A DNA stretch of 64,000 nucleotides from Thalassotalea euphylliae (GCF_003390375.1 NZ_QUOT01000001.1:2728001-2792000); one strand, 5' to 3'; numbered from the stretch's first letter, positions 54,183 to 64,000 are shown. The notes: a model not told the origin generated them from the letters alone. Program-made: numbers and translations.

Positions 54183-55085
54183 TTAAGACTGATGGTCAGC
54201 CAATTCCATTTCCGCCATTGTCTGGTCTTTATCGCGCCACAGCTGATTAACCCATTGCTGAAAGTTTTGTTTGAACGCCTTGTCATTGAAGTAATCGCCA
54301 ATAATTTCGTCTGGAATGTCGATAGTTTCAACATTTACGTGGATCTCGCTGACATCGCCTGAAATAAACTGCTGATAACTTGGAATGCCATTCGGATAAT
54401 AGATAGTCACGTTAACAATTTTATTGAGGTGTTGACCCATGGCATCTAGCACAAAGGCGATACCACCGGCTTTCGGTCTTAATAAGTGCTTAAACGGCGA
54501 TTTTTGTTTTTCGTGCTTGGCCTGCGTATAGCGTGTTCCTTCAATAAAGTTCATTACGCTCACAGGTTTATGTTTAAATTTTTCACACGCTTTTCGTGTT
54601 GTTTCAATATCTTTGCCAATTAAATGTGGATTTCTTTTCAAAAACGCTTGGCTATAGCGCTTCATAAATGGAAAGTCTAATGCCCACCAGGCAATACCGA
54701 GAAAAGGCACATAGATAAGCTCTTTTTTCAAAAAGAATTTTAAAAATGGGATCTTGCCGTTTAATAACCGTTGCAGCACCAGAATGTCTACCCAGCTTTG
54801 GTGGTTACTCAGCACTAAGTACCAGTCTTTAGTGGTGAGTTTATCTAAGCCGGTGACTTGGTAATTGACCTTGGTGAATAAGTTTTGAATGCCAGTATTA
54901 CAGGTGACCCAATTACTTGCCATGCGATCGAGCAAATAACTAAAGAGCTTTTGCCAGCCTTTAAGTGGTACTAAAGCTTTTAATAGAGAGCTAACAACAA
55001 CAGGTAACACCCACAATAATGTGTTGATGGTGTAACAAACTAAAGACAAAAATCCGATCAAAGGTCTAGGTAGAAAACTCAACAT
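54183..55085 (-). CDS. PlsC-family acyltransferase (YihG-like)
   Basis: About 300 residues if it begins at the ATG at 55085 (MLSFLPRPLIG), which matches the usual N-terminus of YihG-like proteins; the frame stays open upstream to a GTG at 55277, adding 64 residues, and neither start has a good ribosome binding site. Acyltransferase motifs NHQSWVD (HX4D) and FIEGTR are present, with N-terminal membrane helices. Likely a 1-acylglycerol-phosphate acyltransferase acting on inner-membrane lipids. Confidence 0.85.
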   Translation of the reverse strand: MLSFLPRPLIGFLSLVCYTINTLLWVLPVVVSSLLKALVPLKGWQKLFSYLLDRMASNWVTCNTGIQNLFTKVNYQVTGLDKLTTKDWYLVLSNHQSWVDILVLQRLLNGKIPFLKFFLKKELIYVPFLGIAWWALDFPFMKRYSQAFLKRNPHLIGKDIETTRKACEKFKHKPVSVMNFIEGTRYTQAKHEKQKSPFKHLLRPKAGGIAFVLDAMGQHLNKIVNVTIYYPNGIPSYQQFISGDVSEIHVNVETIDIPDEIIGDYFNDKAFKQNFQQWVNQLWRDKDQTMAEMELADHQS

Positions 55086-55595
55086 AATAATGAACTTAAC
55101 TGACAAAAATTTGCTTTTAAGGTTGACGATTTTTAGATTGTAAGGGTTTAAAAAGTGTTTGAACACGGTTTTTTCTATCACCAGATAACCAGTTTTTACA
55201 TCGTAAAAATCACTGGACTTGATGATATCTAGCGAAAGTGAACACTTGTAAGCTGAACTTATATGACGAGCTATCACAAATTACGTTTAACTATGTATTT
55301 TTAGAAAAGAGCCGCTTTTTGATACTAGATTGCACCACAAAAGTGCGGATTTTTACTATGAAAAACAGTGGTATTGAATAGGTTGTCAACCAAGGTGACA
55401 AAATAAACACATTTTTAGTTAGCCATTTAAAAATATACATTTTATTAACATTTAATGGGTAAAAATAAAGGCTAGTGTAGCCATATGCTTTAAACCTATT
55501 AAAAATATTCTTTTCGTTGATAAAAGTCGCAAAAGGTGATTGCTATTTAAGCCTTTTTCACGTCATGCTAGGCTGGTAGTAATTGAGGAGGAGTA
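55086..55595. other. AT-rich intergenic region upstream of proB
   Basis: If the acyltransferase starts at 55085, about 500 bp are non-coding. Very AT-rich at 55300-55520. No RNA gene, repeat or clear operator seen; promoters of both divergent units should lie here. GAGGAGGAG before 55596 is a strong ribosome binding site for proB. Confidence 0.4.
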
Positions 55596-56750
55596 ATGAA
55601 TTTTCAACGTGTTGTGATTAAAGTCGGCAGTGCCTTAGTTGCCCCTGATAAACAGGGTTGTAGCGGGCAGTATTTATTGTCGATAGCGCGCTTTATTACC
55701 CAATGCCAACAGGTAGGGAAAGAAGTGATTTTAGTTTCGTCTGGCAGTGTTGCTGCTGGCCGCGCATTAATACGACATGGCTCTCCCAATCCCTCTATCC
55801 CCACTAAACAAGCGATGGCGGCAGTGGGGCAAATGAAAATGATGGCAAATTGGCAGCGCTTTTTCGATGTGCCATGCAGCCAATTACTGATCACCCATGG
55901 CGATTTAAAAGATCGCCAGCGCTATATTAATATCAAAAATACCATTCGCATTTTACTCGCCAATGGCGTGATCCCGATTGTTAATGAAAACGATACGGTC
56001 GCAACCGATGAATTAAAAGTTGGCGATAACGATAACCTAGCAGCACAAGTAGCGCTGGTCAGTGAAGCTGATTGCTTGTTAATTCTCAGCGATGTTGATG
56101 GTTTATATCGTGAAAATCCAAAGCATAACCCTGACGCTGAAAAGCTCAGCGATGTAAGTGCTATTACCCCAGCGATATACCAGATGGCTTCAGGTACTGA
56201 TAATCACATTGCGACAGGTGGTATGCAAACCAAGATTCAGGCGGCAGAAAAAGCGACAGAAAATGGCATCGCGACCTTTATTCTCAGTGGCGAAGATGCC
56301 AATGCGCTTGAACAATTCGGACAAGGTATTAATGCCGGCACGCATTTTCATGCCCAGCAAGCACCATTTAAAGCGAAAAAACACTGGCTAAAACACACGT
56401 TAAAAAGTACTGGGCGAGTATTACTCGATGCCGGCGCGATTCATGCTGTGACCAATAAAGGCGCGTCGTTGTTGCCTTCCGGCATTGCAGGCGTTGAAGG
56501 TAGTTTTGCTGCCGGTGACTCTATCGACATTATTGATGCGGTAAATCAATCGCCCGTTGCCAAAGGTATTAGCCAGTATAGCCATCGTGATTTGGCGAAG
56601 ATTATAGGGCAAAACAGTAATCAAATTGCCGCCATTCTTGGCTATTGCCCGAGTAAAGTAGCAGTACACCGTGATGATATGGTGATGCTAAAAACGAATA
56701 GCAGTGATGTCAGTAATCAAACCAATACCAGCAGCGACAACACTCAGTAG
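55596..56750 (+). CDS. proB: Glutamate 5-kinase ProB
   Basis: 384 residues: N-terminal amino-acid-kinase domain (VVIKVGSALV; VSSGSVAAGR; NENDTVATDELKVGDND; GGMQTKIQAAEKAT) and C-terminal PUA domain (about 275-365, SLLPSGIAGVEGSF). Catalyses the first step of proline synthesis and is normally feedback-inhibited by proline. 13 bp before proA, forming the standard proBA operon. Confidence 0.97.
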   Translation: MNFQRVVIKVGSALVAPDKQGCSGQYLLSIARFITQCQQVGKEVILVSSGSVAAGRALIRHGSPNPSIPTKQAMAAVGQMKMMANWQRFFDVPCSQLLITHGDLKDRQRYINIKNTIRILLANGVIPIVNENDTVATDELKVGDNDNLAAQVALVSEADCLLILSDVDGLYRENPKHNPDAEKLSDVSAITPAIYQMASGTDNHIATGGMQTKIQAAEKATENGIATFILSGEDANALEQFGQGINAGTHFHAQQAPFKAKKHWLKHTLKSTGRVLLDAGAIHAVTNKGASLLPSGIAGVEGSFAAGDSIDIIDAVNQSPVAKGISQYSHRDLAKIIGQNSNQIAAILGYCPSKVAVHRDDMVMLKTNSSDVSNQTNTSSDNTQ

Positions 56751-56763
56751 TAAAGGAGCGCAC

Positions 56764-58023
56764 ATGAATTCTACAAACTTTGATATGCAATACATGGCAC
56801 AACAAGCTAAAGCTGCAAGCCGTGAAGTGGCGCAACTAACCACAACACAAAAGAACCAGTTACTCACCGATATGGCGCAGGCCATTCGCGCTGCCAGCGC
56901 TGCAATAATTGTTGAAAATGAAAAAGACCTAGTAGCAGGGCGAGACAAAGGTTTGTCGTCAGCCATGTTAGACAGGCTAACGCTGACACCTGAGCGAATT
57001 GATGACATTGCCGCCGCCATTATCGACATTGTTAACCTGCCTGATCCGGTTGGCAATATTGCGAATATGCAGCTTCGCCCAAATGGTATGCAAGTGGGTA
57101 AAATGCGCATTCCGCTTGGTGTGGTGTCGATGATTTATGAGTCACGCCCAAATGTGACAGCAGAGTCGGCAGCGCTTTGCATCAAAGCAGGTAACGCGGT
57201 GGTGCTGCGTGGTGGCTCAGAAGCGATTCACAGCAACCTTGCGCTAGCTAATTGTTTGCACCAAGTGTTAGCGACACATCAGCTAAATCCTTACATGGTT
57301 TCAGTGATTCCTGATACCAGCCGTGAAGTAATCGAACAACTTTTAAAACAACGTGATTCGATTGATTTGGTGATTCCACGCGGTGGTGAAGGGCTAATTC
57401 GTTACGTTACTGAAAACAGCCAAATTCCCGTTATTCAGCATTTTAAAGGGGTTTGTCATCAGTACGTGGATGAGTTTGCTGATGTAAACAAAGCAATTGA
57501 TCTGCTCGTCAACGGTAAAACGCAGCGCCCAAGTGCTTGCAATGCACTGGAAACTTTACTTGTACACCAATCGATTGCCGAGCAGTATTTGCCAAAAGCG
57601 GCTCAAGCATTAGCAGAATTTGACGTGAAAATTCATGCTTGTGCGCAATCTCAGCCATATTTTGAAGGGGCGGAACTGGCCAGTGAGGACGACTTCCAAG
57701 CAGAGTATTTAGCGCAAGAAATTGCAGTGAAAATAGTCGCGGATTACGACGCTGCGGTTGCTCACATTAACCAATACACCTCAGATCACACTGAAGTGAT
57801 AGTTAGCCAAGACACCTCGCGTTGCCAGCAGTTTATCCGCCAGATCAATTCATCGGTGGTGATGGCGAATGTGTCTTCGCGTTTTTCTGATGGTGGCCAG
57901 TTGGGATTAGGCTCAGAAATCGGCATTTCTACCAGTAAGCTGCACGCCTATGGGCCAATGGGGTTAGAGGCACTAACTACAGAAAAATTTGTGGTTTTAG
58001 GGGATGGCCAAGTTAGACCATAA
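56764..58023 (+). CDS. proA: Glutamate-5-semialdehyde dehydrogenase ProA
   Basis: 419 residues from ATG 56764, preceded by AAAGGAGC; the frame upstream overlaps proB. NADPH-dependent aldehyde-dehydrogenase fold with nucleotide site region VLRGGSEAIHSN and catalytic Cys in the RPSACNALETLL segment. Second step of proline synthesis. A large inverted repeat (GGCTCATAC...GTATGAGCC, 58034-58069) follows. Confidence 0.97.
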   Translation: MNSTNFDMQYMAQQAKAASREVAQLTTTQKNQLLTDMAQAIRAASAAIIVENEKDLVAGRDKGLSSAMLDRLTLTPERIDDIAAAIIDIVNLPDPVGNIANMQLRPNGMQVGKMRIPLGVVSMIYESRPNVTAESAALCIKAGNAVVLRGGSEAIHSNLALANCLHQVLATHQLNPYMVSVIPDTSREVIEQLLKQRDSIDLVIPRGGEGLIRYVTENSQIPVIQHFKGVCHQYVDEFADVNKAIDLLVNGKTQRPSACNALETLLVHQSIAEQYLPKAAQALAEFDVKIHACAQSQPYFEGAELASEDDFQAEYLAQEIAVKIVADYDAAVAHINQYTSDHTEVIVSQDTSRCQQFIRQINSSVVMANVSSRFSDGGQLGLGSEIGISTSKLHAYGPMGLEALTTEKFVVLGDGQVRP

Positions 58024-58126
58024 CGTAAAGTTTGGCTCATACGTTAGAGTTTGTTAGTCAGTATGAGCCCATTCACTAGAGCGTATGTTTATCCACTAAT
58101 CAGTGGATAGCGGTGCATTATAGTAT

Positions 58127-59362
58127 TTACTGGGTAAATTCGGGTTCTTCCAGACCTCCATCATCTTTTACTGGCCAAGCAAAGGCATCTTCCGCTGACT
58201 TACGCAGTTCTCGATAAATCCAATGGCCATTGGTGCCATTGGTAAGTACGACAATGCCATCACCGCTGGCTAAGTGTCCCTCTATCCAAGCGCGATAACT
58301 TTGATTCGCGCCGCCGTGATGAAATACCCGTGTTTTACCTTTGCCGTTTAAGCGTGGGCCAAGGCCGTGCCAGCTATTGGTTACTCTGGTCATCATGTCG
58401 GCGGCAATAGGTTGGGGTAGAAAGCCATTTTCACTCATCGAGCTGTTTAGCAGTGCAATAACAAATTTGGCTAGATCGTTAGCACTTGTCCATAGACCAG
58501 ATGCTGCCATCTCAGGCATGGCTTCGTAACCACGCGGCTGTGCAGCTGGTCTGCCTTTATCATCGTGGGCATAAGCAATATTGCCGTAATTTTCAGGGAG
58601 CGGATTTTGAAAAGTACTTCGCTGCATGCTTAATGGCTTAAAGACATATTTTTCAGCGGCTTTGGGGTATGTTAAGCCGGTAATTTCTTCAACTATTAGT
58701 TGACTAACGGTAATGCCACCGCCTGAGTAATCCATTTTTGAACCTGGCGTAAACATAAGCTTGATTGCGCCGTGTTTTGCAGGGCTTTGCCCATTCAAGG
58801 TTTGTAACGTCGTTGGTAAACGCTCACCTGGTTGAAAGTCGGCAAAGCCGTGCTGGTTAAAACCTGCCGTGTGTGCCAGAATTTGGCGCAAGGTCACAGG
58901 ATGAGCATGTGTAAAGGAACTGTTGGGTACTTGCCACGAGGTCAGATAATCATCGATATTTTTGTCTAAATCCAGCTTACCTGCTGCCACCAAGCGCAAA
59001 ATAAGTGCGGCGTTAATTATCTTACTGACAGAGCCTACTGAAAAAACGGTGTCAGCATCTACTGGCAACGTTTTACCGTTGAGGCGTGTCCCATAGCCAG
59101 TTGACCTGAGTACTTTGCCGTTTTCAATAATCGCCACACTTACCCCTGGAACCTGATATGCCAACATGCGCTTATTTATTGACTGCGGCTTTTTATCTTC
59201 TTGGCCACGCTTCATATAATCAATCAAACCGTGTTCAAATGCGCGAATATTGGCGTTTTCTGTTGAGTCTATTTGTGTCGCAATAGCGGTAGCACTGATT
59301 GCAGTTAGCGCTATGGCGATAAAAAGTGCACGTATTGGGCACTGATTGTTTGACTTGTTCAC
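58127..59362 (-). CDS. Serine hydrolase of the beta-lactamase/PBP4-like family, exported
   Basis: 411 residues with a signal peptide (about 12-30). Catalytic SxxK at Ser111-Lys114 (SVSK), second motif YSGGG, third motif HHGGANQS. This is the pattern of the beta-lactamase class C-related serine hydrolases (Pfam Beta-lactamase), which include esterases and D-aminopeptidases; there is no reason to call it an antibiotic-resistance enzyme. Periplasmic. Confidence 0.88.
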   Translation of the reverse strand: MNKSNNQCPIRALFIAIALTAISATAIATQIDSTENANIRAFEHGLIDYMKRGQEDKKPQSINKRMLAYQVPGVSVAIIENGKVLRSTGYGTRLNGKTLPVDADTVFSVGSVSKIINAALILRLVAAGKLDLDKNIDDYLTSWQVPNSSFTHAHPVTLRQILAHTAGFNQHGFADFQPGERLPTTLQTLNGQSPAKHGAIKLMFTPGSKMDYSGGGITVSQLIVEEITGLTYPKAAEKYVFKPLSMQRSTFQNPLPENYGNIAYAHDDKGRPAAQPRGYEAMPEMAASGLWTSANDLAKFVIALLNSSMSENGFLPQPIAADMMTRVTNSWHGLGPRLNGKGKTRVFHHGGANQSYRAWIEGHLASGDGIVVLTNGTNGHWIYRELRKSAEDAFAWPVKDDGGLEEPEFTQ

Positions 59363-59631
59363 AGGCTTTCCGTTCCTTTTTCTTGGTATTCAAGCTGGCG
59401 AGATATCAGTCAATGCTAGCTGGTTTTGTACCGACGTCCAAAGGCGGAGATGTTACAAAAATTTTCTTGAAAGGGCTGTTATTTTGGTTGGTTGATAATG
59501 GGTGATGATGATGTTTTTCAGTGTTTTTTCTTCGTTAAAAACGTTGCTTGTAAAAAGCTGATATCACGGCAAATATTAATACTTTAGGTAATATCAGCTA
59601 TTTGTTTGAGGTCAGTATCTAGCGTGCGACT

Positions 59632-62451
59632 CTACTCACCCGCGGCTGACCAACTGTAGTAGCCGGTATCTTTAAAGTCTTCGCCTTTTAATTGGGTTAA
59701 GGCATTCATAAATTTACCTTGAATAAACATATCTTTATAAAGCGCAAGTAAGTCAGCTTTCGTGGTCGCTTTAATATCGCGAATTTGCTGTGCTTTGGTG
59801 CTAAAAGCGTGCTTATTTTGCTCCCAATCTTGAATATAGTGGCCTACTTCAACAAAGATATTTTCCGGCTTTTTACTGAGTTCATCAGCGACTGAGTTAG
59901 CCAGTTGAGTAATCGCTTTTTCATCTACTTGCTCCAGTGCGTTGTAAAAGCCAATTTGGAAAGATTCGATTCTTTCTTTTAGCTGTTGCAAGTTTGTATT
60001 GTCACTAACAATCATCACCGACAATGCCGGATAGTCGTGAATATTTTCTTCGTAACTTCTGACCACATAGCCAACTTGTTGATTGGTTCTCAACTCCTTA
60101 AATAGTGGTGTTGATGACAAGCGATTAAGCAAATGCAACTGAGCTAGCACTTTTGCCGATTGCTTTGGGTAAATGTAAGTATCGACTAGGCCAACGCCGT
60201 CTTGTTTAACCGACACTTTTTTAACCACTGCGCTACCTTGTTTAACAGAAAACTCTGAAGCTATATACCAAGGCTGCATTTCACTTTTACCCAATAATTC
60301 ACGCGTTTGTTTCGCAAATTCGATCAGCTTGTTTGGTGCAAAATTACCATGGGCATAAATATCAACAAAGTTGTTGTTGAGGATTTGCTGATGCATTGCC
60401 TGTACTTTTTCTAAAGAAGCATTGGCAAGGGCTTTGCGCGTTGCCTTGACCGAATATTGATATGGGCTACGGCGAGTTAAATTCATTGCATGGAATGACA
60501 ACTGATCGGAAATTTTCAACTCTTGCATACTTTCGAGTGAGTCATTCACAAGCTTCAAGGCTGATTTAAAGTCACGTTCAGTAATTTCTAACCCTTTGAA
60601 TTCTTCGACAAGCTGAGTGGCTAACTTAAATTGCTTGCTGCTACGACCAAACAAACGAAATACCGTGTTATTGGCATTGTTTGGCGCAGGGCTGATCATT
60701 ACACCATTACGCTGCTGAGCGCGTTGCAGCAAACGTTGATTTTCTTTAATAAAAATGACGTTAAGTAGCGATGCACTGACGGCATTGTCGATATTCTCAG
60801 ATGGGGCAGTTGAGGTTAGTGCAAGGTTTAGCACTCCCTCTTTACCCTTGTGGTGAGTACTTTGTGAGTAAAACACTTGAGTGCCCGCTTCACTAAAAAT
60901 TTTCTTCGGTGAAGAATAATCTCCGTCTAGCACAACTTCTACAGCTTCTTCTTGCTCAATAATTTGCGCCGCTGGCAATTTCACCGCTAGTGGCGAGCTT
61001 TGCCATGTTGCTAACTCTTGCTGGGTAATGGCTGCAACGCGGTAGCCACCCTCAGCGTAAGTTAATTCAGTATCGACTTTTTCTTCAGGATTAATGTGGT
61101 AAATACGTGCGCGTTCTGGCGTTAAATGATCGACAAGATCGCCAATTTGATTGGCATTAAATTGCTTGGCAACAAAGTTGTGATCAATTAAGTGTTCGCT
61201 TGGTACATCAAAAATAGGCTGCGCTAATTGCATAGCCAATGGTAAGGCTGCTGGCGCGCGATAATCTTCATATTGCAGGTTAAGTAGACCTTTTAGCTCG
61301 TCAAAGTGTGCTTGGCTAATACCTTGGCTTTTAATTTGCGCTAAGTAGCTAAAGGTACTCGCCAGAATTGTATCTTGCTGGGCCTGTCCTTTTTCGGTTA
61401 AAACAAATTGAAGAAAGGCGCTACCATTGTTACCCCATGCATTTGGCATAAACATTACATTGCCAAATTGAATTAACCCTTGCTCGGTTAACGTGGCAAG
61501 CAGTGAGCCTTCTTCTTGTGAGGCAATAAGTTTTTGCACATAAGCGTTAGCTTGGCCTTGCCATTGCGACATATTGTTGGGGATCGCAAACTCTACTGCC
61601 AGTAGCGGCACTTTAACCTTACTTTGCACATAAATGTGTTGGCCTAAATGCTCTGTTTGGTAGGCCGGTAGTAGTGTGACTGGGCGCTCGACTTTCTTGT
61701 TTTTAATATTCGAAAAGTACTTTTTCGCTAACTTCTTTAGCTGCTTAGGTGTTTGGTTACCAACCAGTACCAACTTCATGATATTGGCGGAGTAAAAATC
61801 TTGGTGGAAATTACCTAGCTCAGCTAATAGTGCCGCTTTGTCTTTGTTAAGCGTTTCTAGATTACCAACACCTAGTTGCACTCTTGGGTGCGCTAAGTTA
61901 CCTGTGCGAGCTGCAGCGCGTTGCTGTACAAACTGATCTGACTGGCGATGAGTAAGCCATTCAGAATTTACCGCGTTGATTTCCTTTTGCACCATGCTTG
62001 CGTCAAACAATGGCTGCTTGATGGCGCTACTTAATCGATCGAGCGCAGGTGCAAACTGCTTGCTGTCGATTGAAAATAAGTAGGTAGTTTGCTGCTGCGC
62101 TGTATAAGCATTGGTGCGACCACCGTTTTCACTAACGAATGCCATAAACTCATCAGGGGTAGGGTATTTTTCTGAGCCCATAAAAATCATGTGCTCAAGA
62201 AAATGCGCTAAACCCTGAAATTGCGCTGGATCTTGATATTGGCCGACTCCGACAGATAAAGTGGCAGCCGACTGTTTCAAGTTGGGGTCAGATACCGTGA
62301 TAACTTCCAGTTGATTACCTAAGGTGAAGGTGTGATATTCACGCGGGTCATTTGGGCTTTTATTGACAGTGCCTGCATAGGCACTAAGTGCTGCGCTAGA
62401 TAGCACAATTGCAGTACTGAGCTTAGTCAGTTGTTGGGTAAAGGTTTTCAT
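59632..62451 (-). CDS. M16 family zinc peptidase (insulinase/pitrilysin type), exported
   Basis: 939 residues from the ATG at 62451 (an ATG at 62460 would add three). Signal peptide about 1-26 (cleavage near AYA-G). Inverted zinc motif HxxEH at 83-87 (HFLEH) with the downstream Glu in KEINAVNSEW. Four M16 half-domains as in pitrilysin; total length matches protease III. Degrades oligopeptides in the periplasm. Confidence 0.93.
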   Translation of the reverse strand: MKTFTQQLTKLSTAIVLSSAALSAYAGTVNKSPNDPREYHTFTLGNQLEVITVSDPNLKQSAATLSVGVGQYQDPAQFQGLAHFLEHMIFMGSEKYPTPDEFMAFVSENGGRTNAYTAQQQTTYLFSIDSKQFAPALDRLSSAIKQPLFDASMVQKEINAVNSEWLTHRQSDQFVQQRAAARTGNLAHPRVQLGVGNLETLNKDKAALLAELGNFHQDFYSANIMKLVLVGNQTPKQLKKLAKKYFSNIKNKKVERPVTLLPAYQTEHLGQHIYVQSKVKVPLLAVEFAIPNNMSQWQGQANAYVQKLIASQEEGSLLATLTEQGLIQFGNVMFMPNAWGNNGSAFLQFVLTEKGQAQQDTILASTFSYLAQIKSQGISQAHFDELKGLLNLQYEDYRAPAALPLAMQLAQPIFDVPSEHLIDHNFVAKQFNANQIGDLVDHLTPERARIYHINPEEKVDTELTYAEGGYRVAAITQQELATWQSSPLAVKLPAAQIIEQEEAVEVVLDGDYSSPKKIFSEAGTQVFYSQSTHHKGKEGVLNLALTSTAPSENIDNAVSASLLNVIFIKENQRLLQRAQQRNGVMISPAPNNANNTVFRLFGRSSKQFKLATQLVEEFKGLEITERDFKSALKLVNDSLESMQELKISDQLSFHAMNLTRRSPYQYSVKATRKALANASLEKVQAMHQQILNNNFVDIYAHGNFAPNKLIEFAKQTRELLGKSEMQPWYIASEFSVKQGSAVVKKVSVKQDGVGLVDTYIYPKQSAKVLAQLHLLNRLSSTPLFKELRTNQQVGYVVRSYEENIHDYPALSVMIVSDNTNLQQLKERIESFQIGFYNALEQVDEKAITQLANSVADELSKKPENIFVEVGHYIQDWEQNKHAFSTKAQQIRDIKATTKADLLALYKDMFIQGKFMNALTQLKGEDFKDTGYYSWSAAGE

Positions 62452-62819
62452 AAAGCACACGCTTCCTTGTTTTCCATGTTGTTATTAGTGAGTGTTTTGT
62501 GGGCATATCGACGAACATACTCGACGCTTGCCCTACCTCAAGTCTTATCAATGACGAAGACTAGTATGGCAAACTCGATTTTGAATTGCTGGAAATTCGA
62601 ACTGATAAGGTTCAAGGGCAACAAACTTCACTAATATTCACTATTTACCGAGGGTGGATATCGCTATTTGAAGATTTTAGCGAACAGACACCCTATTAAA
62701 CTCCGGTGAAATTAACAAGTATTGTGTGCTATATCTTGATGTAGATCATTAGGTTAAGTGACTTTTGCGCACCGATAATTAGGTGTTTGAGTGCAATGAA
62801 ACGCTAATACTGGTATGGA
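62452..62819. other. Intergenic region, no gene seen
   Basis: About 370 bp between the M16 gene start and the end of the SRAP gene. It carries the M16 promoter. A short plus-strand frame here lacks a ribosome binding site and coding character. Confidence 0.35.
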
Positions 62820-63386
62820 TTAAGCCTTCTGTATGAGAATACAGTCACCGCTAATTGCGTCCATCAAAGGGTCTAGCTCATTCGGCTGAGCATTAAACCA
62901 GTAGTCGATATGCTCTGGCTGAATTAGCACAGGCATACGTTTGTGAATCTCGCCACATTTTTCGTTCGGGCTGGTGGTGAGTGTGACAAGTTTAGGCGCG
63001 GCAAGATCATAGAGTATGCCCGCCATTAAAAAAGGCTGTTCACTAGCATGGGTAAAAGCGTATTTGGCTTTTTTATTATGCTCTGTTTTCCATTCGTACC
63101 AGCCTGAACAAGGCACTAAGCAGCGGCTATGACCAAATGCGGCTTTGAATGTGGGTTTGGTGTTAACCGTCTCCGCTTGTGCATTAATTAATAACCGATT
63201 CGACCACTCAGGTTGAATGCCCCATGTGGCATTAAGCTGTTGGAATTGCCCACTAGGGCGAATAATAGCGGCAATATCCTGCGAAGGGCGTAAATCAGGG
63301 TTGGTTTGGGTATTAAATTCGATTCCTAACACATCGTTAATAAACTGTGCGATTGGATCGTCAATGATGTTTAATCGGCCACACAT
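62820..63386 (-). CDS. yedK: SRAP-domain protein (YedK/HMCES-like)
   Basis: 188 residues, MCGR N-terminus with catalytic Cys2 that forms a thiazolidine crosslink to abasic sites in single-stranded DNA. Other family motifs: WGIQPEW, NAQAETV, CLVPCSGWYEW, and the conserved His in HKRMPVL. Protects abasic sites at replication forks. No clear LexA box upstream, though the symmetrical sequence ATGCTA-ATAC-TAGCAT (63411-63426) may be an operator. Confidence 0.95.
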   Translation of the reverse strand: MCGRLNIIDDPIAQFINDVLGIEFNTQTNPDLRPSQDIAAIIRPSGQFQQLNATWGIQPEWSNRLLINAQAETVNTKPTFKAAFGHSRCLVPCSGWYEWKTEHNKKAKYAFTHASEQPFLMAGILYDLAAPKLVTLTTSPNEKCGEIHKRMPVLIQPEHIDYWFNAQPNELDPLMDAISGDCILIQKA

Positions 63387-63665
63387 AGCTGCTTCTTATC
63401 TGCCAAGTTAATGCTAATACTAGCATTTTTATCACGCGACTTTACGGTGAACGCTAGCGCGACTGAAATAATCACCAACAGAGGATAATTCGCTATTGAT
63501 TCTTGGGGCTAGATCACTAGAATACCCGCCGGTTTAAATTTCGACGCCAATTGTGCGTTTTCGAATCATTAAATTCTGCCAGAGGGAAGCTAGCGGCTTT
63601 GAGTCGCTAAAATGGTCTAGTCTCCAAGGAACCGCGCCAGGTAATTACATCGTTTAGGAGTAAGA

Positions 63666-63929
63666 ATGTCTCTTAGTTTATTTGCCGATATCATCGGTAT
63701 GTCAGGCACGTTTTTAGTGGTGCTTGCTTTCTTTTTAATTCAGTTAGAAAAGCTTAGCCCAAAAGGCATGGCGTACAACTTGTTAAATCTAACAGGTGCG
63801 ATTTTACTACTGATCAGCCTATGTATTAATTTCAACTTGGCGAGCTTTGTGATAGAAATTTTCTGGATTGCGGCATCACTAGTTGGTATTTACCGTTATT
63901 ACCAGCGAGAGCCAGCACAAGCCAGCTAA
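63666..63929 (+). CDS. Small membrane protein of the CBU_0592 type
   Basis: 87 residues with three hydrophobic segments (about 8-25, 35-57, 60-78; MSGTFLVVLAFFLIQLEKL, NLLNLTGAILLLISLCINF). The pattern matches the CBU_0592 family of small inner-membrane proteins, function unknown. Preceded by TAGGAG. A terminator follows. Confidence 0.8.
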   Translation: MSLSLFADIIGMSGTFLVVLAFFLIQLEKLSPKGMAYNLLNLTGAILLLISLCINFNLASFVIEIFWIAASLVGIYRYYQREPAQAS

Positions 63930-63963
63930 TTGCTTTGTATTTTCAATAACAGCAGTTACTTAA

Positions 63964-63993
63964 AAACGTCGTACTGAGTTACGGCGTTTTTTT
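63964..63993 (+). terminator. Intrinsic terminator
   Basis: Stem AAACGTCGTA / TACGGCGTTT (one G-U pair) with a 6-nt loop and a T run, after the small membrane protein gene. Confidence 0.8.
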
Positions 63994-64000
63994 ATGCCAT

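Noticed and set aside
58034..58108. Terminator of proA
   Set aside because: The GGCTCATAC inverted repeat has an 18-nt loop and no T run, and ATCCACT...AGTGGAT is small; possible weak terminators or operators, not listed as separate features.
58127..59362. Antibiotic-resistance beta-lactamase
   Set aside because: SxxK, YSG and HxG motifs match the broad serine hydrolase family; nothing specific to beta-lactam breakdown.
62431..62634. 67-codon plus-strand frame upstream of the M16 peptidase
   Set aside because: Overlaps the M16 start on the other strand, lacks a ribosome binding site, and has no recognisable features.
1..64000. CRISPR arrays, prophage, integron, tRNA or rRNA genes
   Set aside because: No regularly spaced direct repeats, phage structural genes, attC sites or tRNA/rRNA sequence features were seen on reading both strands.

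Overview
The window looks like a chromosome segment of a marine gammaproteobacterium of the order Alteromonadales, most likely near Colwelliaceae/Thalassotalea. That is inferred from protein character (many c-type cytochromes, a LetAB-type MCE system, engB next to a c4-type cytochrome), moderate G+C and the lack of any plasmid or phage backbone. No rRNA, tRNA, CRISPR array or prophage was seen.

Layout. 1-1000: end of a carboxymuconolactone-decarboxylase-like gene and a TetR regulator. 1025-4507 (minus): a P-loop NTPase fused to a CHAT caspase-like protease, followed by a small partner gene; this is the best candidate for an undescribed conflict/defence system. 4727-7403: IorAB-type molybdenum hydroxylase. 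7532-12231: oxidative-stress block with dps, a DUF2061 gene, oxyR and a secreted katG. 12466-19956: efflux-type ABC system (adaptor, ATPase, permease) with a likely sigma-54 promoter and its own NtrC-like regulator and sensor kinase. 20160-23847: di-haem cytochrome c peroxidase, a ToxR/CadC-like regulator with a predicted beta-propeller, and two small divergent genes (an exported peptide and a Cys-rich protein).

24050-27617 is an AT-rich accessory cassette: an ndpA/yejK-like nucleoid-associated gene split by an intact IS3-family element (3-bp target duplication), followed 1 bp later by a membrane protein gene of unknown function. It sits beside a conserved neighbourhood: a small RNA gene convergent with engB, the position Spot 42 (spf) has in other gammaproteobacteria, and a tetra-haem c4-like cytochrome. 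30628-34994 is a lipid-transport operon with LetA split into two genes and a LetB with eight MCE repeats. 35008-41182 (minus) is a thiamin operon, thiC-thiO-thiS-thiG-thiDE, under a TPP riboswitch.

41357-63929 is mostly housekeeping: M1 peptidase, small cytochrome c, selO, tesB, a YbdG-like channel, a PlsC-type acyltransferase, proBA, a serine beta-lactamase-like hydrolase, an M16 peptidase, an SRAP protein and a small membrane protein. Within it, 45454-50794 has a c-di-GMP flavour: a GGDEF protein with a non-canonical GNEEF motif, a TPR protein with a degenerate GGDEF-like end, and between them a c-di-GMP-I (GEMM) riboswitch on the minus strand with its own promoter but no downstream reading frame.

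The most notable items are the CHAT-NTPase pair, the IS-broken NdpA/membrane cassette, the orphan riboswitch, the Spot 42-like RNA, and the split-LetA/eight-ring LetB operon.
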